Of a stretch of DNA of 64,000 nt, positions 46,941-56,043 are shown one piece after another (positions within the stretch are counted from its first letter, which is position 1; each line of letters starts with the position of its first letter). This DNA is from Acetobacter okinawensis (GTDB lineage: Bacteria > Pseudomonadota > Alphaproteobacteria > Acetobacterales > Acetobacteraceae): NCBI RefSeq assembly GCF_002153655.1, contig NZ_JOPJ01000002.1, positions 109,980 through 173,979 of the forward strand. The letters run 5' to 3'. The notes under the pieces were generated by a model. The model did not search any database and was not told the DNA's origin. It worked only from the letters and a program-made list of their open reading frames with translations. The position numbers were made by a program, and so were the translations under genes.

Positions 46941-48155
46941 ATGCTGCTTGCTCTGGCCATTCTGTGCGCCCTTGTCTGGGTGGGTCTGCTCTTCTGCCAC
47001 GGGTATTTCTGGCAGGCAGGGCCCATTCTCCAGCCTGTCAGCATGGCGCAGGCTCCGGCGGATATTGCCCCAGAGGTTACAGTCATCGTTCCCGCACGTG
47101 ACGAGGCGGAATCCATTGCCGGGGCCGTATGCTCCCTTTTGCAGCAGGACTACCCGGGCGCACTGCGCGTTATTGTGGTCAACGACCGCAGCACGGATGG
47201 CACAGGCGCATTGGCCAGAGCCCTGCCCGACCCGCAGGGGCGACTGCACGTACTGGATGGCACAACCCCGGAGGCAGGCTGGAGCGGCAAGCTATGGGCT
47301 GTGGCCCAAGGGGTGCATGAGGCAGAGCAACAGAGCCCGCAGGGCAGTGGCTACCTGTTCCTGACCGATGCGGACATCATTCACGCTCCGGCCCATATTT
47401 CCACCCTTGTTGCCAAGGCGCAGGCCGAGCGGCTGCACATGGTGTCCGAAATGGTGGAACTCCAGTGCGCAACACTGGCCGAACGTGCGCTGGTCCCCGC
47501 TTTTGTCTTCTTTTTTACGCTGCTCTACCCCTTTGCCAAGGTCAACAACCCCAAAGACAAAACCGCCGGAGCCGCCGGGGGCAGCATTTTGCTCCGGCGT
47601 GACATGCTCCACCAGATTGGCGGGATTGAAGCCCTGAAGGGTGCCCTGATTGATGACTGCACTCTGGCAGCCCGCGTCAAACAGGCCGGGGGGCAACTCT
47701 ACCTTGGCCATTCCTGCCTGGCACGCTCCATTCGCCCTTACCCGTCTGCCGCCGACATCTGGCGCATGATTGCGCGCACGGCTTACGTGCAGCTCAGGTT
47801 CTCCCCCATTCTGCTTGTTCTGACCGTTGTGGCCATGCTGGTGGTCTGGGTTGCACCGGCCATGCTTGCACTCTGCGCGCATGGTAGCGCCCGGTGGATT
47901 GGAGCCGGGGTCTGGCTTGCCGCCACGTCATCCTTTGTGCCAACACTCCGGCGCTTCCGGCTTTCCGTGCTCTGGGCGTTGGCATTGCCGCTCATCGCAG
48001 GGTTTTACACCGCGGCCACCATAGGCTCCGCACTTAACCACCATCGTGGACGCGGCGTTGTGTGGAAGAACCGGGCCTATACCGGAACCACCCCCGACAA
48101 CGACCACACCTCCCCCACCGATACGGCACAGAAAATACGCGCACCCGGCGGGTGA
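46941..48155 (+). CDS. hpnB: Hopene-associated glycosyltransferase HpnB
   Basis: This 404-residue GT2 family glycosyltransferase has an N-terminal membrane helix (LLALAILCALVWVGLLFC). Its nucleotide-sugar site follows as VTVIVPARDEAESI and VVNDRSTDGT. The acceptor-site DxD is in LFLTDADIIHAPA, and QPxxRW-type residues are near RLRFSPILLVLTVVAMLVVWVAP. Multiple C-terminal helices suggest a membrane location. It is second in the hpn operon and precedes hpnC by 104 bases. Confidence 0.93.
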   Translation: MLLALAILCALVWVGLLFCHGYFWQAGPILQPVSMAQAPADIAPEVTVIVPARDEAESIAGAVCSLLQQDYPGALRVIVVNDRSTDGTGALARALPDPQGRLHVLDGTTPEAGWSGKLWAVAQGVHEAEQQSPQGSGYLFLTDADIIHAPAHISTLVAKAQAERLHMVSEMVELQCATLAERALVPAFVFFFTLLYPFAKVNNPKDKTAGAAGGSILLRRDMLHQIGGIEALKGALIDDCTLAARVKQAGGQLYLGHSCLARSIRPYPSAADIWRMIARTAYVQLRFSPILLVLTVVAMLVVWVAPAMLALCAHGSARWIGAGVWLAATSSFVPTLRRFRLSVLWALALPLIAGFYTAATIGSALNHHRGRGVVWKNRAYTGTTPDNDHTSPTDTAQKIRAPGG

Positions 48156-48259
48156 GTCCCTGTGCCCCCCCCCTGCCGGATTAAGGGATAGGCACGGCTG
48201 GCGGGGTCATGTAAACACCAAGCGGCCTTTAGGCACCCTTTATTGGAACACGGCACGGC

Positions 48260-49120
48260 ATGACTGACGATACACGCATCTGGGGACAAGCTGACGTTTC
48301 ATCCGGCAAGGGTGCGTCTGACGAGAATTTTCCCGTAGGCTCCCTGCTACTCAGCCGCAAACTGCGCCCGCATGTGCATGCCTATTATGACTATGCCCGC
48401 GTCATAGACGACATTGCAGACTGCGAGAGCCTGCCCCCGCAGGACAAAATCACCCGGCTGGATGCCATGGAGGAGGTGCTGCTTGGCCAGCGCAGCGCCA
48501 TCAACCGGGCTGATGCCCTGAGTGCTGCACGCCTGCGGGCATCCCTTTTGCAGACCCATGTCCCGTTCGAGACGGCAACAGACCTGCTGGTCGCCTTTCG
48601 CAATGATTCACGCGGGCATAATTACCATACGTGGGACGACCTGCTGGAATACTGCAAATATTCCGCCAACCCGGTCGGGCGCTACCTGATCTGCCTGCAT
48701 GGGGAGAACCCGGCAGCCTTTGGCCCGTCAGACGCATTATGCACCTCCCTGCAGATTCTGAACCACCTGCAGGACTGCGCCAAGGACCTTGAGCGCCTGA
48801 ACCGCTGCTACATGCCCTCCGAATTGATGCAACGGGCAGGCACCTCTGCGCAGGACCTGCTGGCAGGGCGGACCAGCCCCGCCATGCGCCGGGTCTTTAA
48901 CACCCTGCTCGACGGGGTGGACGACCTAAACCGGCAGGCCAGCGCGCTGCCAGCCCATATCAAGGACCGGCGTTTCCGTATGGAATGTGCGGCCATTGTG
49001 GCCCTTGCCCACCGCCTGACACAGCGCCTGCGCCGCGAAGACCCTCTGGCAGGGCGCGTGGCCCTGCGCCGGACAGACGCCATGCATGCAGCCATTGCGG
49101 CCCTGCGGGCATGGGCATGA
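48260..49120 (+). CDS. hpnC: Squalene synthase family protein HpnC
   Basis: HpnC with HpnD and HpnE converts farnesyl diphosphate to squalene by three steps: presqualene diphosphate formation, hydrolysis to hydroxysqualene, then reduction. The 286-residue protein shows trans-prenyltransferase acidic motifs: YDYARVIDDIADCES with DxxxD and the second motif NHLQDCAKDLERLNRCYMP. HpnC is taken as the hydroxysqualene-forming enzyme in the known pathway. It precedes hpnD by 75 bases. Confidence 0.93.
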   Translation: MTDDTRIWGQADVSSGKGASDENFPVGSLLLSRKLRPHVHAYYDYARVIDDIADCESLPPQDKITRLDAMEEVLLGQRSAINRADALSAARLRASLLQTHVPFETATDLLVAFRNDSRGHNYHTWDDLLEYCKYSANPVGRYLICLHGENPAAFGPSDALCTSLQILNHLQDCAKDLERLNRCYMPSELMQRAGTSAQDLLAGRTSPAMRRVFNTLLDGVDDLNRQASALPAHIKDRRFRMECAAIVALAHRLTQRLRREDPLAGRVALRRTDAMHAAIAALRAWA

Positions 49121-49195
49121 CCTTCCCGAATGGTGAAAGTTCTGTAAAAAGAGACCCGTTCTTTTCAATCTTGACGATAAACAGGTGACAAGCGC

Positions 49196-50095
49196 GTGAC
49201 AGCCGTAAACATCCAGATGCACGATAAACCGACCCCGCTCGGATGCGATCCTGCTGATCTTGCCTGGGTGGAAAGCACCGTCAAACAGGCAGGTACCTCC
49301 TTTGCCGCTGGCATGCGTATCCTGCCCCCCATGCGGCGTTATGGCATGTACGCCATTTATGCCTTCTGCCGTGTTGTGGACGATATTGCCGATGGCAACA
49401 CCCCGCTGGCCGAACGCACCAAAGGGCTGGAAGACTGGCACCAGCGCATTGCCGAGCTATACGCCGAGCGGGCCTTCCCACCGGTGGAAGCACTGGACCG
49501 GGTACTGCTGGCTGCCATCAACTTCTTCTCCCTCCAGCAGGTGGATTTTGATGCCGTCATCGACGGCATGCTGATGGACACACAGACCGCCATTGTCGCC
49601 CCGGATGAAAAAACGCTGGACCTTTACTGTGACCGTGTAGCCTCTGCCGTTGGCCGCCTGTCCGTGCGCATTTTTGGCGATAGTTCGGACAATGGCGACC
49701 GCGTAGCCTACCACTTGGGCCGCGCCCTGCAGATTACCAACATCCTGCGCGACATCCCCGAAGACGCCGCTCGCGGGCGGCTCTACCTGCCCGCCGACCT
49801 GCTGGAACGCTTTGACGTACCCAAGGACCCGGTGCAGGCCCTGTACGCACCCGGTCTGGAACAGGTCGCCCGCGTTATGGCTGCCCGTGCGCAGGACCAC
49901 TTCCGCACGGCCTTTGCCACCATGAAGGTCTGCCAGCCCCGCTCCATGCTGCCCGCACGCATTATGGGGGCAAGCTACGAGTCCATTCTCAAGGCCCTGT
50001 GCAAACGTGGCTGGGATGCTGCCGTACTGCGCGCACGCCCCCAGACCACCCTGCTTGGCAAAGCCAAATGGTTTGCCCTGTCCTACGTCTCCTGA
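49196..50095 (+). CDS. hpnD: Presqualene diphosphate synthase HpnD
   Basis: HpnD condenses two farnesyl diphosphates to presqualene diphosphate. The 299-residue protein starts with GTG at 49196, though an ATG at 49217 is an alternative. It shows RYGMYAIYAFCRVVDDIADG with the first DxxxD and ITNILRDIPEDAARGRLYLP with the second, plus ARAQDHFRTAF. The active-site motifs are all intact. It is 19 bases upstream of hpnE in the same cluster. Confidence 0.94.
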   Translation: MTAVNIQMHDKPTPLGCDPADLAWVESTVKQAGTSFAAGMRILPPMRRYGMYAIYAFCRVVDDIADGNTPLAERTKGLEDWHQRIAELYAERAFPPVEALDRVLLAAINFFSLQQVDFDAVIDGMLMDTQTAIVAPDEKTLDLYCDRVASAVGRLSVRIFGDSSDNGDRVAYHLGRALQITNILRDIPEDAARGRLYLPADLLERFDVPKDPVQALYAPGLEQVARVMAARAQDHFRTAFATMKVCQPRSMLPARIMGASYESILKALCKRGWDAAVLRARPQTTLLGKAKWFALSYVS

Positions 50096-50114
50096 AGAAA
50101 CGGCAAAACACGGT

Positions 50115-51413
50115 ATGTCTGGTATTCTGCATATTATTGGCGGCGGCATGGCAGGCCTTGCCGCTGCTGTTGACGTAGCGGGTACAGGTACGCGCGTTAT
50201 CGTGCATGAAGCCGGGCGTAGCTGTGGTGGGCGAGCACGCTCCTACCATGACCGGCACCTTGACTGCCGGATAGATAACGGCAACCACCTGCTGCTGTCC
50301 GCCAACAGCACTGTTTTCCGTTATCTGGGCATAACAGGAGCGCTGGACACACTCAGCGGACCGGAAGAACCGATTTTTCCATTCGTGGATCTGGCTGATG
50401 ATGCCCGCTGGACGCTTGACCTGTCCCGCGGACGGCTCCCCCTGTGGGTTTTTCAGCCCCACCGCCGCGTGCCAGACATGCGCCTGCCCGAGTTGCAGAG
50501 CCTGTACCGCCTGATCCGTGCGGATGCCAAAACCACCGTAGCCGACTGCCTGCTCCCCGGTGCCTTTACCCGCAGGCTGCTCGAACCTTTTTCCATTTCC
50601 GCGCTGAATACCCTGAGCGATACGGGAAGTGCCGCACTACTGGGTGCAGTCGTGCGCGAATCTCTCTCTCTGGGCGGGCATGCCTGTGTGCCATGGTTTG
50701 CGCGTGATGGTCTGTCCGAATCCCTTGTGGACCCGGCCATAGCCTATCTGGGCAGCATGAACGCCGAAGTCCGCACACAAACCCGCATTACCGGGCTGGA
50801 TGTTACAAAAGGCCGGGTCAGCGCCCTGCACACAGCCCAGGACAGCATTGCTCTGTCCGAACAGGATCACGTCATTGTGGCGACCACCGCCCCGGTGGCA
50901 GAAACACTGCTGGCCCCGCATATGGCCGGGCTGGTAACCCCCAACGCGTTTGAGAGCATTCTCAACCTGCATTTCCGCCTGAAGGATGCGCCACGCCCTG
51001 TTGGCAGTTTTGCCCGCTGCGGGTTTATGGGCGTAATCGGCGGCGTAACAGAGTGGGTGTTTTTGCGCGGGAATATTCTGTCCGTCACAGTCAGCGCGGC
51101 CAACCGCTACGCAAGCCACGACCATGAAGAACTGGCCCGCACAATCTGGACCGAGTTGCGCAGTGCCTGCGATGCAGTGCTCGAACAACCCCTGCCGCAA
51201 ACACCAGATGCGCAGCGTATTGTATGGGAAAAGCGCGCAACCTTTGCCGCCACCCCAGAGCAGAACCGCCGCAGACCCGGACCTGCGACCCCGCTTGTCA
51301 ATCTGGCACTGGCAGGCGACTGGACGAACACCGGCCTGCCCGCCACGCTGGAAGGGGCCATGCGCTCGGGCCTGCGGGCCGCGCAGGCACTGGGCCTTAA
51401 AACCCCGGCCTGA
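50115..51413 (+). CDS. hpnE: Hydroxysqualene dehydroxylase HpnE
   Basis: HpnE is a FAD-dependent amine-oxidase/desaturase-fold enzyme that reduces hydroxysqualene to squalene. The 432-residue protein begins at the ATG at 50115 (the longer frame overlaps hpnD). It has the FAD-binding motif HIIGGGMAGLAAAVDVAGTG, the RARSYHDRHLDCRIDNGNH segment, and the C-terminal ALAGDWTNTGLPATLEGAMRSG flavin site. It is adjacent to hpnD and hpnG in the hopanoid operon. Confidence 0.94.
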   Translation: MSGILHIIGGGMAGLAAAVDVAGTGTRVIVHEAGRSCGGRARSYHDRHLDCRIDNGNHLLLSANSTVFRYLGITGALDTLSGPEEPIFPFVDLADDARWTLDLSRGRLPLWVFQPHRRVPDMRLPELQSLYRLIRADAKTTVADCLLPGAFTRRLLEPFSISALNTLSDTGSAALLGAVVRESLSLGGHACVPWFARDGLSESLVDPAIAYLGSMNAEVRTQTRITGLDVTKGRVSALHTAQDSIALSEQDHVIVATTAPVAETLLAPHMAGLVTPNAFESILNLHFRLKDAPRPVGSFARCGFMGVIGGVTEWVFLRGNILSVTVSAANRYASHDHEELARTIWTELRSACDAVLEQPLPQTPDAQRIVWEKRATFAATPEQNRRRPGPATPLVNLALAGDWTNTGLPATLEGAMRSGLRAAQALGLKTPA

Positions 51414-51454
51414 GCAGGGGGTACCACACTATCCACCACGCCGGGGGCTGATCC

Positions 51455-52180
51455 ATGATACAAACATCCACCACACATCCAGCCCCCTTACGCCCCGGCA
51501 TTCTGGTCGGGCTCAAGGCCGAAGCACAGCTCATCCGCAGTGTTTTCCCCCATGCAGCCATTGCGGCAAGTGGCGCCACACGGACAGGCGCCCAGCGCGA
51601 GGCCAACCGGCTGGCCGCATGTGGAGCAGACTGCCTGCTATCGTTCGGGCTGGCCGCAGGGCTGGACCCGGCCCTGCCACCGGGGAGCATTGTTATTCCC
51701 GGCGCGGTCAAAGCATGGAGCAACACGTGGTCGTGTGATGCGACCCTGCGCCATATTCTGGGAGCAGACCAGCAAGGCGTTATCAATAGCCCTTTGCTGC
51801 ACCATGATGATGTGGTCCTTGAGGCACAGCACAAAGCCACGCTGTTTGCCGACACACACTGTGCCGCACTGGATATGGAAAGTGGCTTTCTGGCGCAGGC
51901 TGCGCAGGAGGCTGGTCTACCTTTTGCCGTACTACGTGTTATCTGCGACCCGGCAACGCGCTCCCTCCCCCCGGTTACGGCCTGCGTGCTCTCCCCCGAT
52001 GGGGGGCTTAAAATTGGCCTGCTCCTCCGCTCCTTGCTCCGCCACCCATCGCAGATAAGCGGGCTGATCAATCTGGGGCGAGATGCCGGGCTGGCGCGCA
52101 AGGCCATGCTGCACTTTTTGCACACGCAGGCAGAGCGCCCGGCATTCAGGCAGTTTGCAACCGGCAACGCGCGCGGCTGA
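51455..52180 (+). CDS. hpnG: Adenosylhopane nucleosidase/phosphorylase HpnG
   Basis: HpnG removes adenine from adenosylhopane to give ribosylhopane. The 241-residue nucleoside-phosphorylase-fold protein shows ILVGLKAEAQLIRSVFPHA and LLSFGLAAGLDPALPPGSIV. The HCAALDMESGFLAQAA segment carries the conserved DMES motif of this fold. It directly follows hpnE (41 bases). In many species hpnF (shc) sits between hpnE and hpnG, but here it is absent. A terminator serving the convergent minus-strand gene lies 10 bases beyond its stop. Confidence 0.92.
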   Translation: MIQTSTTHPAPLRPGILVGLKAEAQLIRSVFPHAAIAASGATRTGAQREANRLAACGADCLLSFGLAAGLDPALPPGSIVIPGAVKAWSNTWSCDATLRHILGADQQGVINSPLLHHDDVVLEAQHKATLFADTHCAALDMESGFLAQAAQEAGLPFAVLRVICDPATRSLPPVTACVLSPDGGLKIGLLLRSLLRHPSQISGLINLGRDAGLARKAMLHFLHTQAERPAFRQFATGNARG

Positions 52181-52191
52181 TCGTCAGGGTA

Positions 52192-52224
52192 TAAAAAAAC
52201 CGCCCGACAGACATGCCGGGCGGG
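52192..52224 (-). terminator. Rho-independent terminator shared by hpnG and nodT
   Basis: CCGCCCG at 52200-52206 and CGGGCGG at 52217-52223 form a 7-bp stem with a 10-base loop. The A-run at 52193-52199 reads as a T-run on the minus strand, so it ends the NodT-family gene. It may also stop hpnG transcription. Confidence 0.85.
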
Positions 52225-52253
52225 TATATGGCCCCAGACCTGCTGCCCGCGTG

Positions 52254-53768
52254 TTACTGCGAAAAAGCCCTTGCCAGAATATTCTGCGTTTCCAGAGAAA
52301 CAGGCAGGGTGGAATTGGTCAAGGCTACACCTTTCCAGCCAGCCCCCAGCGCCGTGTAAAGATTAACCGCATCACGCAGGCGTTCCAGACGGGCCAGTGC
52401 CTCGGTGTTCTGCGCGTTCAGGGTCGTGCGTTCGGTTGTCAGCACTTCCAGAAAGCCAACCAGACCTGCCCCATACAGCTTGCGCGCCCGCTCGCTGGCT
52501 GTTGCACTGTCTTCCGCCGCTTTGTGCAGCTGCTCGGCATATTCAATATCATCATGCCATGCGGCCATCGCGTCTTCGACTTCCTTGAACGCGGTCAGCA
52601 CTGTTTGACGATATGTCAGACGTGATGCTTCCGCCGAGGCCTGTGCCGCCCGGACTTCGGACGTCATTTTACCACCATGCATCAGCGGCAGACTGGCCAT
52701 AAGCAGGAACTGCCAGCTCATGGCGTTGACCTGAAACGCCTGATACATAGCCGAAGCATTGGGGTTGAATGTCAACGGCACCACAAAATGCGGGTACAGG
52801 TTGGCAACCGATACGCCAATCTGGGCCGTGGCAACTGCGTAACGCCGCTCGGCCATACGCACATCCGGGCGGTTGGCAATCACCACGGATGGCAGAACCG
52901 CGGGGAACTCCGGCACTGTAGGGAGCGCACGCGGCTGCTTGAGCTGATCTTCCAGCTCACCGGGCATTTTGCCCAGCAGAACTGCAATCGCGTGTGTTAC
53001 CTGAGAAACACGGGTTTTAAGCGGCTCACGTGCCGCAATCTGTGCATCCAGTTCAGCCTGAGCCTGAGCAATCTGCAAGGTGTTGCCCACACCCTCCAGA
53101 TACAGCTTGTTGGTCAGGTCCACCGCGTCCTTGGCAACCCGGATGTTGTCCGTTGCAATCTGGATCTGCAACTGGGTCACACGCAGCAGCATGTAGTCCG
53201 ATGCCAGCTCGGACAGAAGACCCATAAGAACTGCGCGGCGGGCCTCAATCGTGGCTTCAACCGCGTGCTCGCGCGCTTCCACATCCCGACGGATCCGCCC
53301 GAACATATCCAGCTCCCACGATGCGGTGGCACCATAGGTCAGCATGGAGGCCTCGGGCCTGTTCTGCGGGTTACCCGGACGGATCGGCCAGTTATCAATA
53401 TTCAGGGAGTAGCGGACATCCCCCCCGCCCATATTGGCATCCATCTGTGGGTACCACTGCGCGGCGGAACGGTCGCGCATGGCGCGCTCGGCCAGAATAC
53501 GCTGCCCCGCAATCTGCAGGTCATAGTTGCCCTTGATGGCGTCCTGCACAAGCTGGGAGAGCATGGGGTCCCTGAACAGGGACCACCACTCGACCATTTC
53601 CTTGTTTGTGCGCTCAATCTCTTCAGGGGTAGCAACGTGCTCTTCCGCCGCCTCCTTGAACTGGGCTGGCAGCTTCATACGGTCAGGCTGGTAATTTGGC
53701 CCAACAGTACAGGCGGAGAGCAGCATGCCGGTTGCGGCACATAACCCAAAGCGGCGGCGAGCCTTCAT
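52254..53768 (-). CDS. RND/tripartite efflux outer-membrane factor (NodT family)
   Basis: This TolC/NodT-like lipoprotein forms the outer-membrane exit duct of a tripartite efflux system. From the ATG at 53768 (AAGGA eight bases upstream; 53777 has the ribosome site too close) it is 504 residues. The lipobox is MLLSAC with Cys20. The two OEP repeats begin near NYQPDRMKLPAQFKEAA and VSQVTHAIAVLLGKMPGEL, with alpha-helical barrel segments between. It is the last gene of the MarR-DUF1656-HlyD-NodT set. Confidence 0.92.
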   Translation of the reverse strand: MKARRRFGLCAATGMLLSACTVGPNYQPDRMKLPAQFKEAAEEHVATPEEIERTNKEMVEWWSLFRDPMLSQLVQDAIKGNYDLQIAGQRILAERAMRDRSAAQWYPQMDANMGGGDVRYSLNIDNWPIRPGNPQNRPEASMLTYGATASWELDMFGRIRRDVEAREHAVEATIEARRAVLMGLLSELASDYMLLRVTQLQIQIATDNIRVAKDAVDLTNKLYLEGVGNTLQIAQAQAELDAQIAAREPLKTRVSQVTHAIAVLLGKMPGELEDQLKQPRALPTVPEFPAVLPSVVIANRPDVRMAERRYAVATAQIGVSVANLYPHFVVPLTFNPNASAMYQAFQVNAMSWQFLLMASLPLMHGGKMTSEVRAAQASAEASRLTYRQTVLTAFKEVEDAMAAWHDDIEYAEQLHKAAEDSATASERARKLYGAGLVGFLEVLTTERTTLNAQNTEALARLERLRDAVNLYTALGAGWKGVALTNSTLPVSLETQNILARAFSQ

Positions 53769-53790
53769 GCTTTTCATCCTTGGCCCACGC

Positions 53791-54702
53791 TCAGAGATGA
53801 TCTTGCAGCCAGGTGGTCAATTTGCCCCTGCGCCCTGTTGGTTCCGGCCCGACACTGACCGTTGCGGTCATACCCGCAGCCAGTGTCACACTGTCAGGCA
53901 CATGGTCCAGATGGATACGCACAGGAATACGCTGGGCCAGACGCACCCACGTAAAGATCGGATTGACATCCTGCAGCCCCAGCTTGTCGGGCGTACCGTT
54001 GGTATCGTTAATCCCGCGCGCAATGCTGACAACATGCCCTGCCAGAATGGGTTTGTACCCCATCAGCTTGACACGGGCGACATCCCCCACATGCACGCCC
54101 CACATCTTGGTTTCTTCAAAATACCCGTAAACCCAGTAGGAGTCGGCATCGATCACCGCCATGCGGGCCTGACTGGCTGCGGCGTAATCCCCCACCCGCA
54201 GATTAAGGTTGGTCACATAACCATTGACGGGAGAGTAGAGGACCGAGCGTTGCAGGTTAAGCTTGGCTACATCCAGCGCCGCGCGGGCTGCATCCACCGC
54301 GGCAATCTGGGTTGCCACATTGGAGTTGAACACTTCCTGCTCTTCGGCCGACACAATGCCACCCAGCCCCATACGGCGCTTGGCATCATTGCGTTTGAGC
54401 TTCAAATCCTCCAGAGCGCCGTCCAGACGGGCCTGTGCCTCGCGGATAGCCAGACGGAAGCGGACCGGATCCAGCACAAAGAGCGGGTCGCCCTTGTGCA
54501 CGAACTGGTTATCCACCACCGGAATCTGCACCACGGTGCCGGACACTTCGGGGGCCACGTCGACCACGTAAACACGCACGCGCCCGTCACGGGTCCAGGG
54601 GGCGATCATGTAGACGTTCCAGAGAGTGATCCCCAGAACAATCGCAAGAGAGACGACCGCAAGGGTCAGAACAACTCGTATCAGGGTGCGCAGAAGGGGC
54701 AT
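53791..54702 (-). CDS. HlyD-family membrane fusion protein (EmrA/AaeA-like)
   Basis: The 303-residue periplasmic adaptor has an N-terminal anchor helix (RTLIRVVLTLAVVSLAIVLGITLWN). The lipoyl-like halves are VDVAPEVSGTVVQIPVVDNQFVHKGD and VNGYVTNLNLRVGDYAA, with a coiled-coil hairpin between (IREAQARLDGALEDLKLKRND). It has AaeA/EmrA-type length. It is 22 bases before the NodT gene and 26 bases after the DUF1656 gene. Confidence 0.92.
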   Translation of the reverse strand: MPLLRTLIRVVLTLAVVSLAIVLGITLWNVYMIAPWTRDGRVRVYVVDVAPEVSGTVVQIPVVDNQFVHKGDPLFVLDPVRFRLAIREAQARLDGALEDLKLKRNDAKRRMGLGGIVSAEEQEVFNSNVATQIAAVDAARAALDVAKLNLQRSVLYSPVNGYVTNLNLRVGDYAAASQARMAVIDADSYWVYGYFEETKMWGVHVGDVARVKLMGYKPILAGHVVSIARGINDTNGTPDKLGLQDVNPIFTWVRLAQRIPVRIHLDHVPDSVTLAAGMTATVSVGPEPTGRRGKLTTWLQDHL

Positions 54703-54728
54703 TGCAGAGACTCAAAAGCCTTTTCAGG

Positions 54729-54923
54729 TCAGACGTAGAGGATCAGCAGACAGAGAATGCAGACGTAAAGCGAAACTTCAAACAGTGCGATATGCCAGAA
54801 CCAGCCCAGCAGGCCACTCCACCACAACGCAAAGCGGATACACATGGTCAGGGGAAGTGCCGCCAGCGCATACACGACAATAGGCGCCATAAAGACACCG
54901 AAAAGATTGAATTCCGTCAGCAT
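54729..54923 (-). CDS. DUF1656 small membrane protein (AaeX-like)
   Basis: The 64-residue protein starts at the ATG at 54923 (MLTEFNLFGVFMAPIVVYAL) and has two membrane helices, the second being WFWHIALFEVSLYVCILCLL. DUF1656 proteins accompany aromatic-acid or FUSC-type efflux adaptors such as AaeX with AaeA/AaeB. It lies between marR and the HlyD gene. The normal third component, a FUSC-type inner-membrane pump, is not in the set. Confidence 0.88.
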   Translation of the reverse strand: MLTEFNLFGVFMAPIVVYALAALPLTMCIRFALWWSGLLGWFWHIALFEVSLYVCILCLLILYV

Positions 54924-54945
54924 GACACCGCCCTGGACACCAGCA

Positions 54946-55443
54946 TTACCGTGCGTCCCTCTTTTGTGCATCCGTGGTATTCTCCCTGTGAGCAAGGGCT
55001 GCCTGCTCCACACGGTCGAGAACACCACAGCATTCTTCCAGCTCCGGGTCGGACACACCGGCCATCAGCCGTGCAGTGACCTGATCCGCCACCCGGCAGA
55101 CCAGATCAGCTACATGCCGACCCTGAGACGTAATGCTGACAAGCTTGGAACGTCGGTCTTCCTCATCCGTTTCACGCACAACATAGCCGCGCTTCTCCAG
55201 CACATCCAGAAGCCGGACCAGTGATGGCGCTTCGAGCGAGAGGGAGCGGGCCAGATCGGTCTGGCGCATGGAGGAAGATGAAAAATGGAGATAGTAAATG
55301 GGACGCCACGTGGCGTCGGTCAGGCCAAAGGCCCGGAGGTCGGCATCTATTTCCCGCCGCCACATGGACGCAAGCCGAGCCAGACGGTAGCCGAAGGACC
55401 GCCTGGTTTCGTTGTCCACAACAGGATTATGCTCTAGTTCCAT
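54946..55443 (-). CDS. MarR-family transcriptional regulator
   Basis: The 165-residue regulator has a winged HTH of the MarR type: RLARLASMWRREIDADLRAFGL, MRQTDLARSLSLEAPSLVRLLDVLEKRGYV and the wing RETDEEDRRSKLVSITSQG. MarR proteins usually sense phenolic or other small ligands. It is the first gene of the efflux set and precedes DUF1656 by 22 bases, so it probably controls the operon by binding upstream of itself. No operator palindrome was identified. Confidence 0.92.
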   Translation of the reverse strand: MELEHNPVVDNETRRSFGYRLARLASMWRREIDADLRAFGLTDATWRPIYYLHFSSSSMRQTDLARSLSLEAPSLVRLLDVLEKRGYVVRETDEEDRRSKLVSITSQGRHVADLVCRVADQVTARLMAGVSDPELEECCGVLDRVEQAALAHRENTTDAQKRDAR

Positions 55444-55577
55444 TCACTGCTCACACTAGCGAGCATGCAAAAAATTTGCACGCTCACAAAAGACTGACGC
55501 CATCATTTACAGAAACAATCCAGCGCGCCAATGCAAATTTGGAATGGAACCTATGGCTTAACCTAGACTGGACAGAT

Positions 55578-56003
55578 TCAGTCCTTTTTACCGCGCACAA
55601 TATCCCACAGCTTGCGCGAGCCGCCGCGCCCCACAGCGGTGGCAACCGTAGCGGTAACCGCGGCCATGGTTACGGAGTCGCGCATCTGGGTCATGCAGCG
55701 GTCACGCATGATCCGGGCTTCCACCTCATCCGTTGTCAGGTAGGAGCGACGGCCAAACATGATGCACACCACAGCCGCCAGCACGTCCAGACCGAAAACG
55801 GTAAAGGACGCGCCAACCGGCCCGAAGTGGCCAACAAATACGAGAAGAATCCAGAGTAGCCCATGCCCCGTAATCAGGGCAAAAAGGCCAAACACCGCAG
55901 CCATAATCAAAAATGCGGCCTGACGACCGTAACGGATGGCCATCTGCTGCATCAGGGAGGACTGGGCAGATAGGGCGGATTTACCAAGATCAAAGATGCG
56001 CAT
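55578..56003 (-). CDS. YqjE-like (phage holin III superfamily) membrane protein
   Basis: The 141-residue protein has two hydrophobic segments (FLIMAAVFGLFALITGHGLLWILLVFVG, then FGLDVLAAVVCIMFG), charged ends and a basic C-terminus. It resembles the holin-type Phage_holin_3_6/YqjE family, but not strongly enough to be sure. The neighbour upstream is a DUF883 (YqjD/ElaB-like) gene, and the same pairing exists as yqjD-yqjE in E. coli, which supports the call. Confidence 0.6.
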   Translation of the reverse strand: MRIFDLGKSALSAQSSLMQQMAIRYGRQAAFLIMAAVFGLFALITGHGLLWILLVFVGHFGPVGASFTVFGLDVLAAVVCIMFGRRSYLTTDEVEARIMRDRCMTQMRDSVTMAAVTATVATAVGRGGSRKLWDIVRGKKD

Positions 56004-56043
56004 GGGCTCTGGAGCTACCTTCGTTCAGATGACGCGCAAAGCG

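Noticed and set aside
52677..53744. Plus-strand ORF of 355 codons
   Set aside because: It is antisense to the NodT-family lipoprotein.
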